A stretch of DNA of 64,000 bases, taken from the NCBI GenBank assembly GCA_013112535.1, contig JABFGI010000002.1, forward strand, positions 434,001-498,000. The letters are read 5' to 3'. The DNA comes from Pseudomonadota bacterium. Lineage in GTDB: Bacteria > Pseudomonadota > Gammaproteobacteria > Eutrophobiales > Eutrophobiaceae. The first letter of the stretch is position 1. Each line of letters starts with the position of its first letter. This document shows positions 1 to 9,795 of this stretch, piece by piece. The notes under the pieces were generated by a model that had not been told where the DNA came from, did not search any database, and saw nothing but the letters and a program-made list of their open reading frames with translations. The position numbers and the translations under genes were made by a program.

Positions 1-486
1 ACGTAAACTCGCTTCAATACCACCGATGACAATGGGCGTGTCTTTATAGACTTCTTTAATACGTTGACTATAAACAATGACAGAACGATCAGGACGCTTA
101 CCCGCTTCGCCATTTGGCGTGTAGGCATCATTACTACGTAAACGTAAATCCGCAGTATAACGATTAATCAGGGAATCCATATTTCCTGCCGTTACACCAA
201 AATAAAGATTCGGCTCACCTAACTGCATAAAGTCATCGGTATTCTGCCAATCCGGTTGAGAAATAATACCAACACGAAACCCCTGTGATTCAAGCAAACG
301 CCCCATCACCGCCATACCAAAACTCGGATGATCAATATAAGCATCACCCGTTACCAGAATGATGTCACAACTATCCCAACCCAATTCATCCATCTCCGCA
401 CGCGACATCGGCAAATACGGTGCCGTGCCAAAGCATTCAGCCCAGTAAGTTGGATAGGATAAAAGGTCTTTTGCTTGTGTTCTCAT
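1..486 (-). CDS. ygiQ: YgiQ-family radical SAM protein (UPF0313), N-terminal part only
   Basis: Reading the minus strand from an ATG at 486 gives 162 codons without a stop, running off the left edge of the window. The start, [20 protein letters not shown], followed by segments such as [11 protein letters not shown] and IGGIEASLR, is the typical N-terminus of the YgiQ family of large (about 600-700 residue) radical SAM proteins with a cobalamin-binding-like N-terminal region. The biochemical role of the family is unclear. The CxxxCxxC cluster motif would lie further downstream and is not in this window, so only the N-terminal domain is seen directly. The gene is complete at its 5' end and truncated only by the window. 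Confidence 0.85.
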   Translation of the reverse strand, partial: MRTQAKDLLSYPTYWAECFGTAPYLPMSRAEMDELGWDSCDIILVTGDAYIDHPSFGMAVMGRLLESQGFRVGIISQPDWQNTDDFMQLGEPNLYFGVTAGNMDSLINRYTADLRLRSNDAYTPNGEAGKRPDRSVIVYSQRIKEVYKDTPIVIGGIEASLR

Positions 487-666
487 GAATCAATAAATAC
501 CTAAATAGATGTACAATGTCACACAATGAACTGCTTGAAAACTATGAACTAGATTATGTAGGAAGTAAAAAGCTTGCTAAATTGTCAGTTCAACATTCAA
601 TTAATGGGAATATCGTAAAATACTGTTGCTGGCACAAAAGTAGACATTTTTCTAAATCTTTTTGAT

Positions 667-2373
667 TTATATAAGCGAATTATCATTTTTAAACATATTC
701 AAAACATCCTGAATATTTTCTTTTATAGTCAATTTGGAATGTGTCCCCAGAAGCCCGAAACGTTTTAGTTTATCGATCAATCTTGACTTAACGTGAATAA
801 GAATGACAGAAACTTGCTTTGCTTCCAGTTCATTAACAAGGGACTCCAGATTAACCATTGCAGTGGTATCCAGTAATGTTACATCTGAAAAATCCAGTAC
901 AACGTATCGAACTTTCGAGTTTACCGAAGAGATCACTTTTAAAGCCTTATGTGCAGCACCAAAGAATAAAGGACCGTTGACATCATAGACGATGACTTGA
1001 TCATTCTTTGATAGCTCATGTATATGCGTTTTATGCTCCAATACAGATGTTTCAGTAAGTTCGATCATACGTTTCATGAATAGTATGGACGCGAGTGCCA
1101 GACCTCCGGCAACAGCGACCTGCATATCAATTAATACAGTAAGTAGGAAACATGCGAGAAATACAACGGCATCGGCGGCAGGGGCCTTGGTGAATATTCG
1201 CCAGGCGTGATGTGCCTCGCTCATATTCCATGCTACCATCAACAACACTGCTGCCATTGATGCCATAGGGATATAACCTAACCACTTGGCCAAGAAAAGT
1301 ATTGTTAATAATATGACCAGACTATGTGTAATAGCAGATACTGGAGTGCTGGCACCTGATCGGATATTTGTGGCAGTACGCGCAATAGCAGCCGTTGCAG
1401 GAACGCCGCCCATAAAGGCGACAAAAATATTACCAATACCTTGACCAATTAACTCACCATCCGGGTCATGCCGAAAACCGGTCATGCCATCTGCAACAAC
1501 AGCGCAGAGTAGCGACTCAAGTGCACCTAACAAGGCGATTGAAAATGCTGCACCTAATAGTGTTTTTAATATATTCCAGGATAAACCGATGGGTTTTCCA
1601 TCACCATCAGCAAGATTCCATGGTAAAACGAAATGAGGTAAAGAGGTCGAGATACCATGTCCCATTACCCCATTAATCTCATAACTGAATCGAGTTGAAA
1701 TAGTTTCAATCGATGGTAATGACTCGATTGAATTAAATATTATCGCAAGTATGGAACCTGTTATTAATGCAACAAAGTAAGAAGGAATTCGAGAATGTAA
1801 TTTTTTCCAGAATAAAAGCACTGCAAAAGTAATTGAACCAATAACTAATTCCTGCCATTGAAAGCCAGGTGCTGCCTGCACAATAGCAAGAACTTTTTCA
1901 GTAAAGTCAATACCTTCATTCTCAGGATGTAAACCTAGTAAATCTTTTAATTGCAAAAAAGCAATAACAGTGCCTATACCGGATGTGAAACCGACAATGA
2001 CGGGATAGGGAATAATTTGTATGATACGACCTAAACGAAGCAGACCAAAACCGATCATAATTATTCCGGCTAACGCGCCACTAATTAAAAGACCACCAAG
2101 TCCAAACTTATAAACAACTGGAAGTAACACAACAACGAATGCGGCAGTAGGTCCCGAAATACTAACTCGGGAACCACCGGTCAATGCAATAATAAAACCG
2201 CCAACCATTGCAGTATATAGGCCATGTTGTGGAGGAACCCCGCTGGCAATTGCAAGTCCCATAGACAAAGGTAAAGCGACAATACCAACCGTAATACCTG
2301 AGAGAATATTATTATTAATCGTTGTGAAAAACGACTTATCTTTTAATGTTTCCCTTAACGCAGAAAAAAACAT
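667..2373 (-). CDS. SulP-family inorganic anion transporter with STAS domain
   Basis: 568 residues, a normal length for bacterial SulP (SLC26-like) carriers. Residues about 1-430 are a run of hydrophobic helices with the SulP signature early on (GIVALPLSMGLAIASGVPPQ). The C-terminus, about 445-560, is a STAS domain with the DVTLLDTTAM segment that corresponds to the phosphorylatable loop of anti-sigma-factor antagonists. Family members import sulfate, bicarbonate or other anions across the inner membrane; the substrate cannot be read from sequence. No carbonic anhydrase or sulfate-assimilation gene is adjacent, so context does not help to decide between sulfate and bicarbonate. It stands alone, with no strong Shine-Dalgarno sequence before the ATG. 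Confidence 0.88.
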   Translation of the reverse strand: MFFSALRETLKDKSFFTTINNNILSGITVGIVALPLSMGLAIASGVPPQHGLYTAMVGGFIIALTGGSRVSISGPTAAFVVVLLPVVYKFGLGGLLISGALAGIIMIGFGLLRLGRIIQIIPYPVIVGFTSGIGTVIAFLQLKDLLGLHPENEGIDFTEKVLAIVQAAPGFQWQELVIGSITFAVLLFWKKLHSRIPSYFVALITGSILAIIFNSIESLPSIETISTRFSYEINGVMGHGISTSLPHFVLPWNLADGDGKPIGLSWNILKTLLGAAFSIALLGALESLLCAVVADGMTGFRHDPDGELIGQGIGNIFVAFMGGVPATAAIARTATNIRSGASTPVSAITHSLVILLTILFLAKWLGYIPMASMAAVLLMVAWNMSEAHHAWRIFTKAPAADAVVFLACFLLTVLIDMQVAVAGGLALASILFMKRMIELTETSVLEHKTHIHELSKNDQVIVYDVNGPLFFGAAHKALKVISSVNSKVRYVVLDFSDVTLLDTTAMVNLESLVNELEAKQVSVILIHVKSRLIDKLKRFGLLGTHSKLTIKENIQDVLNMFKNDNSLI

Positions 2374-2526
2374 TTGTTGTCACAATAATTTTTTATCAAT
2401 TTACTTTTCCTTATTAATCGAAACAAAAATCGTCTCTTTGATTGCTATTGATAATATTGACTCAGCTTTCTTAATAACCGCTTACTCTAAAGCAAACGTT
2501 AATTATAGTTCTTAATATAAAAAACG

Positions 2527-3339
2527 TTAAATTCTTACAAGAATCTTATCTAAAAGTATACTTGGAAGTATTCGTTTTAAAAATGAAAATAGATAAGTTG
2601 GAAACGTCACGCAGTATCGTGCTTTTGGTTTTTCACTTTCCAGTGCGTGAATCACTTTTTCAAGTACCGCTTCCGCCCCCAATGTAAATGGCACTTTGTT
2701 TCCTGCCTGACTTTCCATTTTGTTATAGGCATCTACATGAACACTGTTATCTTTGTCGATTACTTTATTAAAGTTGGCAACAACATTATTTCTGAATTCG
2801 CTTTTAATTGGTCCCGGTTCGATTAAACAAACTTTAATGTTTGTGTCTGCCAGTTCATATCGCATGGCATCGCTTAATGATTCCAGTGCATATTTTGATG
2901 CGCAGTAGGCACCACGGAATTTCATCGTGACAAAACCAAGGACTGAACTGATTTGTATGATTCTTCCTTCATTATTTTCACGCATAGCAGGAATAAGAAG
3001 ATTGGTGAGTTCCTGTGTACCAAATACATTGGTTTCAAATTGATCGCGTAAGGCCTGTATCGGCAGGTCTTCTACTGCGCCGGTTAGTCCATAAGCGGCA
3101 TTATTGACGAGTCCATACAATTTCCCGTTTGATTGTTTTAATACATATTCCGCCGCTGACTGGATGGAATTTGTATTCGCAAGGTCCAACATGACAGTAT
3201 CGAAACCGGCTTGTTTTAATGCCTCAATATCATCATTTTTTCTCGCTGTCGTGATGACAGTATAGTTTTTTTGCTTCAATCCTTCGGCAATACAGCGACC
3301 AATGCCGGATGAACATCCTGTTATTAATATGGTTTTCAT
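2527..3339 (-). CDS. short-chain dehydrogenase/reductase (SDR)
   Basis: 270 residues of classical SDR type. The NAD(P)-binding motif TGCSSGIG is at residues 7-14, the NNAAYG motif at 79-84, active-site serines at 131-132 and the catalytic YCASK pair (Tyr145, Lys149). The family oxidises or reduces a hydroxyl/keto group with NAD(P); the alkaline residues TARK after beta-2 suggest NADP preference, but this is only inference. The C-terminal LFSFLKRILPSILLDKIL segment is hydrophobic and could lie at the membrane. No pathway partner is adjacent, so the substrate is unknown. Confidence 0.85.
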   Translation of the reverse strand: MKTILITGCSSGIGRCIAEGLKQKNYTVITTARKNDDIEALKQAGFDTVMLDLANTNSIQSAAEYVLKQSNGKLYGLVNNAAYGLTGAVEDLPIQALRDQFETNVFGTQELTNLLIPAMRENNEGRIIQISSVLGFVTMKFRGAYCASKYALESLSDAMRYELADTNIKVCLIEPGPIKSEFRNNVVANFNKVIDKDNSVHVDAYNKMESQAGNKVPFTLGAEAVLEKVIHALESEKPKARYCVTFPTYLFSFLKRILPSILLDKILVRI

Positions 3340-3549
3340 ATAATTATTATACTTATCTTGAAACTACATTAAGTTTGTAAATTCTACTCATTTTTTTATT
3401 CATTTGTTCGAGCAAAATTCGTTAAAAATCTGAAACTTGCAACTTTTGATAATGAATTAATAATATTGAATAAACATTTGAAGATAAACTCATTCTATGA
3501 GATTTTACCCATCTAAATAACCCAATAATTATAAATAAACGGTAATGGA

Positions 3550-5805
3550 ATGAAGGCAGTACAAAATACTTTGGTCACGTTGTTTGGGGGAATATTGCTA
3601 TCATCAGGAGCACATGCTGCTGAACTGGGTGGTGACTACAAAACCTTACTTTGCCCACAATCATTAAATATCCCTGATCGTCCCTACGTTGGTGAAGCAC
3701 TAGACACTGGCGATATTCATCTTACGGCTGATGAAGCCGATCTCGTTGATGGTGGTGTTTCAACTTTAACGGGCAATGCCGAAGTCACTAAAGATTCGCA
3801 ACAGGTTACTGCTGATATTATTGAATACAACCAACCCAATGAAACTGCAGATCTTGATGGCAATATTAATTATTGGGATGAAGCATTGTTTCTAAAAAGT
3901 AATGAAGCGTATTTACAATTCGATAACGGTATTGGTGAATTTACTGATGCTGATTATATATTAAAAGATAGTCGTACCAGAGGGACAGCCAGTAAACTTG
4001 TATTGGATGTTGGGACACGCACTGAAATGGAAGATGTGGGATATACAACTTGTGATCCCGATGATGAATTCTGGAAGCTGACTGCCGATAAAATTACGCT
4101 CGATCATGAAGAAAACTGGGGTAAAGCCAGAAACGTAGTATTAAGGATTAAAGACTTTCCTGTTTTTTATTCACCATACATGTCATTCCCGTTAAACAAG
4201 GAACGTAAAAGTGGGTTTCTTGCACCGGGCTATGGCAATACCAACCGACATGGTTTTGAAGTAAGAACACCTTATTACTGGAATATCAGTCCAAATATGG
4301 ATGCGACCCTTACGCCACGATTGTTGACAGATAGTGGTGTTATGGCAATGGGTGAATATAGATACTTATTTTCACGTGCTTCAGGTGAAATAAACTTCGA
4401 GTATCTGCCTAGTGACAGTAATAGACAGGACAAAGATCGAAATGCATTGAGCTTTACACATAGACAACAATTTTTAGATACTGGCAGTGCTTTTTTTACA
4501 TATAACCGTGTTTCAGATAAATTTTATTTCGAAGATTTCGGCAGCCAGTTAAGTACAACCAGTACACGCTTTCTAGAAAGAAGAGCTGAAGCTTTCTATA
4601 GTGGTAATAACTGGAACGTCACGACACGTGTTCAGGACTATCAAACTGTTGACCGTAGTATTGTCGCAACTTCTCGCCCTTATAAACGTTTACCGCAAAT
4701 CCTTTTTAATTATGGTTCGCCACGTACTTATGGCAAATTAAATTATGGTGTTGGCACCGAAGCTGTTTATTTTGAACGTGGCGACGATAATATTTTTACT
4801 AATACCAGTAATGATAATGTAAATGGGTTGCGTGCTCATATCCAACCCTATATCAGCTACCCAATGCGCACTGTAGCAACCTTCCTCGAACCAAAATTAA
4901 GTCTGGATTACACACAGTATAACCTGGAGGATTCAGCGAACTTTACAAGAAACCCTAGTCGTGTCTTACCAGTATTTAGCCTCGACAGTGGTCTTTTTCT
5001 GGAAAGAGAAACACAAATTTCAAATACCAGTTACTTACAAACACTTGAACCCAGATTATTTTATCTTTACACACCTAATGAAGATCAATCCGATCTGCCT
5101 GTTTTTGATACCGGTCAACTGACTAACTCATTTGATTTATTATTTAGAGAAGATCGATTTAGTGGACATGATCGTCGCGGGGATGCCAATCAACTTACGT
5201 TCGCACTTACTTCCCATTTAATTAATCAGGAAACCGGCAGGGATTTGGGTCATGTCAGTGTCGGGCAAATATTTTATTTCCAGGATCGTAAAGTCACTTT
5301 GCCCGGCGGCGCGGTACGTGATGAAGACGGTTCTGCATTTATTGCCGAATTTGATACCAAATTTATTAAAAACTGGAATATTGGCGGTGACATAATTTAT
5401 GATCCCAATATAGGTAACAGCACACAGAAAATCACTGCTCAGGCAACTTACAATCCCGCTCCCGGCAAGATATTGAACTTGGCTTATCGTATCAGACGCG
5501 ATGGAACAGATATAGAACAGAGTGACATATCATTTCGTTGGCCTGTTGCCAAAAATTGGAATGCAGTAGGTCGCTGGAATTATGCTGTTCCTGAAGGACG
5601 TTCATTAGAAACATTTGCAGGACTTGAATATGAAAGCTGTTGCTGGGGAGCCCGCGTTGTTGCACGACGTTTTCTTACCGATATTAACGGTGAATTCGAT
5701 ACTGGAATATTTTTACAACTGGAGTTAAAAGGACTAGCGGGAATAGGCAAAAAAACTGTAGACTTCCTAAAACAGCAAATCCCCGGTTACCAGAGTGAAT
5801 TTTAG
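3550..5805 (+). CDS. lptD: LPS-assembly protein LptD
   Basis: 751 residues, the usual length. LptD is the outer-membrane barrel that, with lipoprotein LptE, inserts lipopolysaccharide into the outer leaflet. A signal peptide ends near residue 23 (SSGAHA|AE). The OstA-like N-terminal domain covers about 50-190 and the barrel about 210-745. The four cysteines used for the interdomain disulfides in the E. coli protein have clear counterparts here: Cys35, Cys168 and the adjacent pair Cys697-Cys698, so disulfide-dependent maturation is probably conserved. The gene opens the lptD-surA-pdxA-rsmA block; its last codons overlap the surA start by 11 bases. In E. coli this block also begins with lptD (imp). 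Confidence 0.97.
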   Translation: MKAVQNTLVTLFGGILLSSGAHAAELGGDYKTLLCPQSLNIPDRPYVGEALDTGDIHLTADEADLVDGGVSTLTGNAEVTKDSQQVTADIIEYNQPNETADLDGNINYWDEALFLKSNEAYLQFDNGIGEFTDADYILKDSRTRGTASKLVLDVGTRTEMEDVGYTTCDPDDEFWKLTADKITLDHEENWGKARNVVLRIKDFPVFYSPYMSFPLNKERKSGFLAPGYGNTNRHGFEVRTPYYWNISPNMDATLTPRLLTDSGVMAMGEYRYLFSRASGEINFEYLPSDSNRQDKDRNALSFTHRQQFLDTGSAFFTYNRVSDKFYFEDFGSQLSTTSTRFLERRAEAFYSGNNWNVTTRVQDYQTVDRSIVATSRPYKRLPQILFNYGSPRTYGKLNYGVGTEAVYFERGDDNIFTNTSNDNVNGLRAHIQPYISYPMRTVATFLEPKLSLDYTQYNLEDSANFTRNPSRVLPVFSLDSGLFLERETQISNTSYLQTLEPRLFYLYTPNEDQSDLPVFDTGQLTNSFDLLFREDRFSGHDRRGDANQLTFALTSHLINQETGRDLGHVSVGQIFYFQDRKVTLPGGAVRDEDGSAFIAEFDTKFIKNWNIGGDIIYDPNIGNSTQKITAQATYNPAPGKILNLAYRIRRDGTDIEQSDISFRWPVAKNWNAVGRWNYAVPEGRSLETFAGLEYESCCWGARVVARRFLTDINGEFDTGIFLQLELKGLAGIGKKTVDFLKQQIPGYQSEF

Positions 5806-7105
5806 AATTTCCAAGAACAAGCCCCAACATTTTGTGTTGGGGCTACTTTTCCTATTTTTATTTCAGCCTCTTGCTCATAGCTATGTGCCATTGGATCGCA
5901 TTATTGCGGTCGTCAATGAAGATGTCATTATGCAGAGTGAGCTTGAAGCCAAAATGCGAGCAGTCAGTGGGCAAATCAGGCAACAAGGTGGAAATGTCCC
6001 GCCTGCATCAATTTTTGAGCGCCAGATTCTGGATACCCTCGTTCAAAATCGAATCCAGCTGCAACTTGCAGAGAGAGCGGGTATTCGAGTTGATGATGAA
6101 ACACTTAATCGGACAATTGGCAATATAGCTGCTGAAAATCAAGTTTCTCTGAGCCAGTTTAGGGAAATACTCGAACAAGATGGCTATAGTTATGAGCAGT
6201 TTCGTGAAGATATTAGAAATGAAATTACGCTGAGCCAGTTACGTAAAAGGCAGGTTGAAAACCGCATTGTCGTTACTGAAAAAGAAATAGATAACTTTTT
6301 GGTCAACCAGGAATTTCAAGGGACGTTTCAAACTGAAATACGCCTCTCACACATATTATTATCCTTACCTGATGCTGCAACGGAAGATGAAATAGCGCAA
6401 GTGAAACAAGTGGCGACTCAAATTCGGGAAGATTTATTAGCCGGTGCCGATTTTGCCGAAGTTGCTGCAACAGTTTCTGATGGTGGTAATGCCAGTAATG
6501 GCGGCGATTTAGGCTGGCGTAAAACTGAAGATATACCCTCTTTATTCGCTGACTATATTCCTGAAATGAAAAACGGCGATATCAGTGAACCCATCCAAAG
6601 TCCAAGTGGCTTTCATATTATTAAAATTTCAGACATGAAAAGTGATACTGAAAATATTGTAGACCAGACACACGCCAGACATATTCTAATCAAACCAGAT
6701 GAACTGGTAACTTCAGAACAGGCAAAAGCAAAATTAGAGCAGTTAAAACTTCGAATTGAAAATGGAGATGACTTTGCTTTATTGGCTAAGGGTAATTCTC
6801 AAGATCCGGTTAGTGCCATTGATGGAGGGAACCTAGGTTGGCGTTCTCCTGGTGAGCTTGTTCCTGAGTTTCAACGAATGATGGATAGCCTGGAACCAAA
6901 TCAGGTTAGTGAGCCATTTAGAACAGCGTTTGGCTGGCATATTCTGGAAGTACTTGAACGACGAAAATTTGATAATACCGAATCTGTAAAACGAGGTAAG
7001 GCCAGGATGGCTATTCGCAACAGAAAATTAAAAGAGGCGATGCAAAACTGGACTCGACGACTTCGTGATGAAGCCTATGTCGAATACCGATTAGATGACA
7101 TCTAG
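5795..7105 (+). CDS. surA: periplasmic peptidyl-prolyl isomerase / OMP chaperone SurA
   Basis: 436 residues, standard for SurA. A signal peptide (FVLGLLFLFLFQPLAHS) precedes the typical mature start VPLDRIIAVVNEDVIM. The chaperone N-domain covers about 30-165, followed by two parvulin domains (about 180-285 and 292-400; each has the ARHILI/SHILL start and GGDLGWR or GGNLGWR core). SurA escorts unfolded outer-membrane proteins, including LptD, through the periplasm, which makes its overlap with lptD meaningful. The start is a GTG at 5795 inside the lptD coding end, so translational coupling is likely. The stop overlaps the pdxA start by 11 bases. Confidence 0.96.
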   Translation: MNFRISKNKPQHFVLGLLFLFLFQPLAHSYVPLDRIIAVVNEDVIMQSELEAKMRAVSGQIRQQGGNVPPASIFERQILDTLVQNRIQLQLAERAGIRVDDETLNRTIGNIAAENQVSLSQFREILEQDGYSYEQFREDIRNEITLSQLRKRQVENRIVVTEKEIDNFLVNQEFQGTFQTEIRLSHILLSLPDAATEDEIAQVKQVATQIREDLLAGADFAEVAATVSDGGNASNGGDLGWRKTEDIPSLFADYIPEMKNGDISEPIQSPSGFHIIKISDMKSDTENIVDQTHARHILIKPDELVTSEQAKAKLEQLKLRIENGDDFALLAKGNSQDPVSAIDGGNLGWRSPGELVPEFQRMMDSLEPNQVSEPFRTAFGWHILEVLERRKFDNTESVKRGKARMAIRNRKLKEAMQNWTRRLRDEAYVEYRLDDI

Positions 7106-8117
7106 GAAAAACAAACCTCGATTACTAGTCACGTCGGGAGAACCAGCAGGAATAGGACCTGACTTAATTATCAAGCTTTCACAAATGAATCACGATTATG
7201 ATTTAACCGTGATAGGCGATCCCGATTTATTCTTGCATCGAGCAAAATTATTATCAGTTCCTACCGAAATCATAACTGTCTCAAATAAACTTGTTGTTCA
7301 AGACAGCCAACCCAATGTATTAAACGTTATACCGGTAAAACTGAAGACTATTAGTTCTCCGGGAAAACTGAATATACAAAATGCTGATTATGTCCTAAAG
7401 ACGCTTGACCTTGCTTGTGATAGTTGTCTCACCAAAAAATATGACGCTGTGATAACCACGCCAATACAAAAATCAGTTATTAATGATGCGGGAATTAAAT
7501 TTAGCGGCCACACTGAATATTTTGCAAAACAATGTAATAATGCTTATCCGGTCATGCTACTTGCCTGCCCTGACCTACGCGTCGCTCTTGTTACAACACA
7601 CTTGCCTTTACACGATGTTCCTAATGCAATAACACCTGAACGAGTAGATAAAACAATTCGCATTGTCATAGAGGCAATGATCAAACAATTTGGAATAGAA
7701 AAACCGCTAATTACTGTGTGTGGACTCAATCCTCATGCCGGAGAAGACGGACATCTCGGTACTGAAGAAATCAATATTATTAATCCTGTTATTGAGAATT
7801 TTATCCGTCGCGGATTTAATATATCTGGTTCATTGCCGGCAGATACCGCTTTTAGAATAGAACAAAGGGAAAAAACTGATGTGTTTGTTTGTATGTATCA
7901 TGATCAAGGTTTACCTGTATTAAAAACCCTTGGTTTTGGCGAAGCCGTCAATATAACGCTCGGCTTACCTATCATTAGAACTTCTGTTGATCACGGGACA
8001 GCTCTTGACCTTGCCGGCACAGGAAAAGCCCAATGTGGCAGTTTATTAGCCGCCATTGAAATGGCTGATAGCATGGCAAGACATAAAATTAATTCTAAAG
8101 CGGCAGCAACAAATTAA
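7095..8117 (+). CDS. pdxA: 4-hydroxythreonine-4-phosphate dehydrogenase PdxA
   Basis: 340 residues. PdxA oxidises 4-phosphohydroxy-L-threonine with NAD in the DXP-dependent pathway to pyridoxal phosphate. The N-terminal TSGEPAGIGPDL motif, the metal-binding histidines in SGHTEYFA and CGLNPHAGEDGHLG, and MYHDQGLPVLK near the C-terminus are all present. The ATG lies inside the surA end. The product of the pathway, PLP, is needed by SerC encoded later in the window, and SerC also acts in this PLP route in E. coli. Confidence 0.96.
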   Translation: MTSRKNKPRLLVTSGEPAGIGPDLIIKLSQMNHDYDLTVIGDPDLFLHRAKLLSVPTEIITVSNKLVVQDSQPNVLNVIPVKLKTISSPGKLNIQNADYVLKTLDLACDSCLTKKYDAVITTPIQKSVINDAGIKFSGHTEYFAKQCNNAYPVMLLACPDLRVALVTTHLPLHDVPNAITPERVDKTIRIVIEAMIKQFGIEKPLITVCGLNPHAGEDGHLGTEEINIINPVIENFIRRGFNISGSLPADTAFRIEQREKTDVFVCMYHDQGLPVLKTLGFGEAVNITLGLPIIRTSVDHGTALDLAGTGKAQCGSLLAAIEMADSMARHKINSKAAATN

Positions 8118-8131
8118 GGTGTCATAATCAA

Positions 8132-8935
8132 TTGTCTAATTCTGTTCATCATCAAGCACGAAAACGCTTCGGGCAAAATTTTTTACATGATCCGGCAATC
8201 ATTCAACGAATCGTTGACAATATTAATCCACAACGACAAGACCGGATAATCGAAATTGGTCCTGGCAAAGGCGCGCTTACAGAACTGATACTTGAACGTG
8301 TAGAGAGCCTGGATGTTGTTGAAATAGACAGGGATCTTGTTGAATCCCTAACAAATAGTATAGGCAAGGATAAAAGTTTAAAAATTCATGAAACAGATGC
8401 TCTAAAACTGGATTTATCAAAGTTTGCTCAATCAGATCTTCGCATCGTTGGTAATCTACCCTACAACATCAGTACACCATTACTCTTTCATTTACTTAAT
8501 TATCGAACTTGCATAAAAGACATGCTATTCATGTTACAAAAAGAAGTGGTTGATCGAATTTGTGCTAATCCAGGTTGTAAACAATACGGTCGTCTGAGTA
8601 TCATGCTGCAAATTTATTGTGATGTTGAATCACTATTCATCATTAAACCAGGTGCATTTAATCCAAGTCCTAAAGTTGACTCTGCGATAGTTAAAATAAC
8701 GCCATTGGCAAAACCACGTTACGAACTTTCTGATCATGAAAGTCTGAAAGTCATAGTCCGAGAAGCTTTCACACAACGTCGTAAGACTATACGAAATTCA
8801 TTGAAAAAATACATAAGCGAATCAGATATTAAAGAATTTGGAATTGCGCCAGAAATACGTGCAGAAAAACTTGAAATATCAGACTTTGTCAGATTAGCAA
8901 ACTGCTACCATCAATTAAAAATCAACAGCTTATAA
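8132..8935 (+). CDS. rsmA: 16S rRNA (A1518/A1519) dimethyltransferase RsmA/KsgA
   Basis: 267 residues. The enzyme dimethylates two adjacent adenines in the 3' hairpin of 16S rRNA. Motifs: RFGQNFLHDP at the N-terminus, EIGPGKGALTE (SAM-binding motif I) and the catalytic NLPYNIST motif IV, and a C-terminal helical domain with FTQRRKTIRNSL. The best start is a TTG at 8132, 14 bases after pdxA, giving MSNSVHHQARKRFGQNFL; an AAGGTGT sequence lies upstream. In E. coli rsmA continues into apaG-apaH; here these two are found about 11 kb away at 20.2 kb and a TRAP transporter follows instead. Confidence 0.96.
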   Translation: MSNSVHHQARKRFGQNFLHDPAIIQRIVDNINPQRQDRIIEIGPGKGALTELILERVESLDVVEIDRDLVESLTNSIGKDKSLKIHETDALKLDLSKFAQSDLRIVGNLPYNISTPLLFHLLNYRTCIKDMLFMLQKEVVDRICANPGCKQYGRLSIMLQIYCDVESLFIIKPGAFNPSPKVDSAIVKITPLAKPRYELSDHESLKVIVREAFTQRRKTIRNSLKKYISESDIKEFGIAPEIRAEKLEISDFVRLANCYHQLKINSL

Positions 8936-9273
8936 AGCTGTGGATAACTCTGTGAATTATTTAAAGTCAAAAAAGCGTCATAAAATTGTAATAAAGAAAA
9001 TATTGTGCGTCGCACAATTATAGAAAACCCTATTACTGTATTTATTTCAATAAGTTACACGATAACTTAAGGCTTTCAGGCAAATTTAATATATTTACAT
9101 TTAAATCGAAAAATCAATATTTTTTTCTGTGCATAATTCATATTTCGACATCATATTTCATCATGAAAATATTAAACCTTTAATCAGGTAAGCACTCACA
9201 AACCTGCTGCGCTTTTTCGCTCCATTGGTTTATACTTTCAAGCTAAAAAAATCTCATTTATTAAAGCCATCAC
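8936..9273 (+). other. 338-bp AT-rich intergenic region with a palindrome and DnaA-box-like motifs
   Basis: No credible ORF. It holds an exact DnaA-box sequence (TGTGGATAA, 8939-8947), a relaxed one in the same orientation (TGTGCATAA, 9128-9136), a perfect 8-bp-arm palindrome ATTGTGCG-t-CGCACAAT at 9002-9018, and a very AT-rich stretch at about 9080-9190. The promoter of the downstream TRAP genes should be here. There is no room for a DctP gene of about 1 kb. Confidence 0.5.
9002..9018. promoter_or_regulatory. candidate operator palindrome upstream of the TRAP genes
   Basis: ATTGTGCG-t-CGCACAAT, eight perfect bases on each side of one central base. Odd-length, GC-centred dyads like this in an AT-rich spacer are typical of dimeric repressors such as GntR-family proteins, which often control TRAP operons. 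The regulator is not encoded nearby, so the assignment is inference. Confidence 0.35.
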
Positions 9274-9795
9274 TTGAAAACAATATTAATAAAACTCAGT
9301 TCAAAAATTGATCAATTTACTGAATTAACTGGGCGGTGTATTTCCTGGCTGGTTATATTTCTAGTGTTACTGGTCGGTTACGACGTATCAATGCGTTATC
9401 TGTTCCAGAGTGGTTCAATTGGTATTCAAGAGCTGGAATGGCATTTATTTTCGATCATTTTCCTCATCGGCGCAGCTTACACATTAAAGCATGATGAGCA
9501 TGTAAGACTTGATATTCTGTATCGCAGTAAGTTTCTTAATGATCGTCATCGTGCCTGGATTGATGCATTTGGTGCACTTTTCATACTTTTGCCGTTTTGT
9601 CTTCTCATCGTTATTAGCGCGTGGCCATTTATCTCTCAAGCGTATATTTATAATGAAGCGTCACCAGACCCTGGAGGTTTACCTGCACGCTGGTTAATCA
9701 AATCAATGATTCCTTTAGGGTTTACATTGTTAATTGTTCAAGGTATTGCTGAAAGTATAAAAAAAATATTTACCGCGATGGATAAAGAATCATGA
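9274..9795 (+). CDS. TRAP transporter small membrane subunit (DctQ family)
   Basis: 173 residues with four hydrophobic segments. The DctQ hallmarks are present: a tryptophan-rich first helix (GRCISWLVIFLVLLVGYDV), MRYLFQ, the IQELEWHLFSIIFLIGAAY motif, and HVRLDIL. The subunit pairs with DctM to form the secondary transporter that accepts substrate from a periplasmic binding protein. The start is a TTG at 9274 with only a weak ribosome-binding site. It overlaps dctM by four bases. The usual third gene, for the DctP binding protein, is absent on both sides. Confidence 0.88.
   Translation: MKTILIKLSSKIDQFTELTGRCISWLVIFLVLLVGYDVSMRYLFQSGSIGIQELEWHLFSIIFLIGAAYTLKHDEHVRLDILYRSKFLNDRHRAWIDAFGALFILLPFCLLIVISAWPFISQAYIYNEASPDPGGLPARWLIKSMIPLGFTLLIVQGIAESIKKIFTAMDKES

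Noticed and set aside
8936-9273. Replication origin
   Set aside because: Only one exact DnaA box, no dnaA, gidA or rpmH nearby, and no strand switch of the genes.
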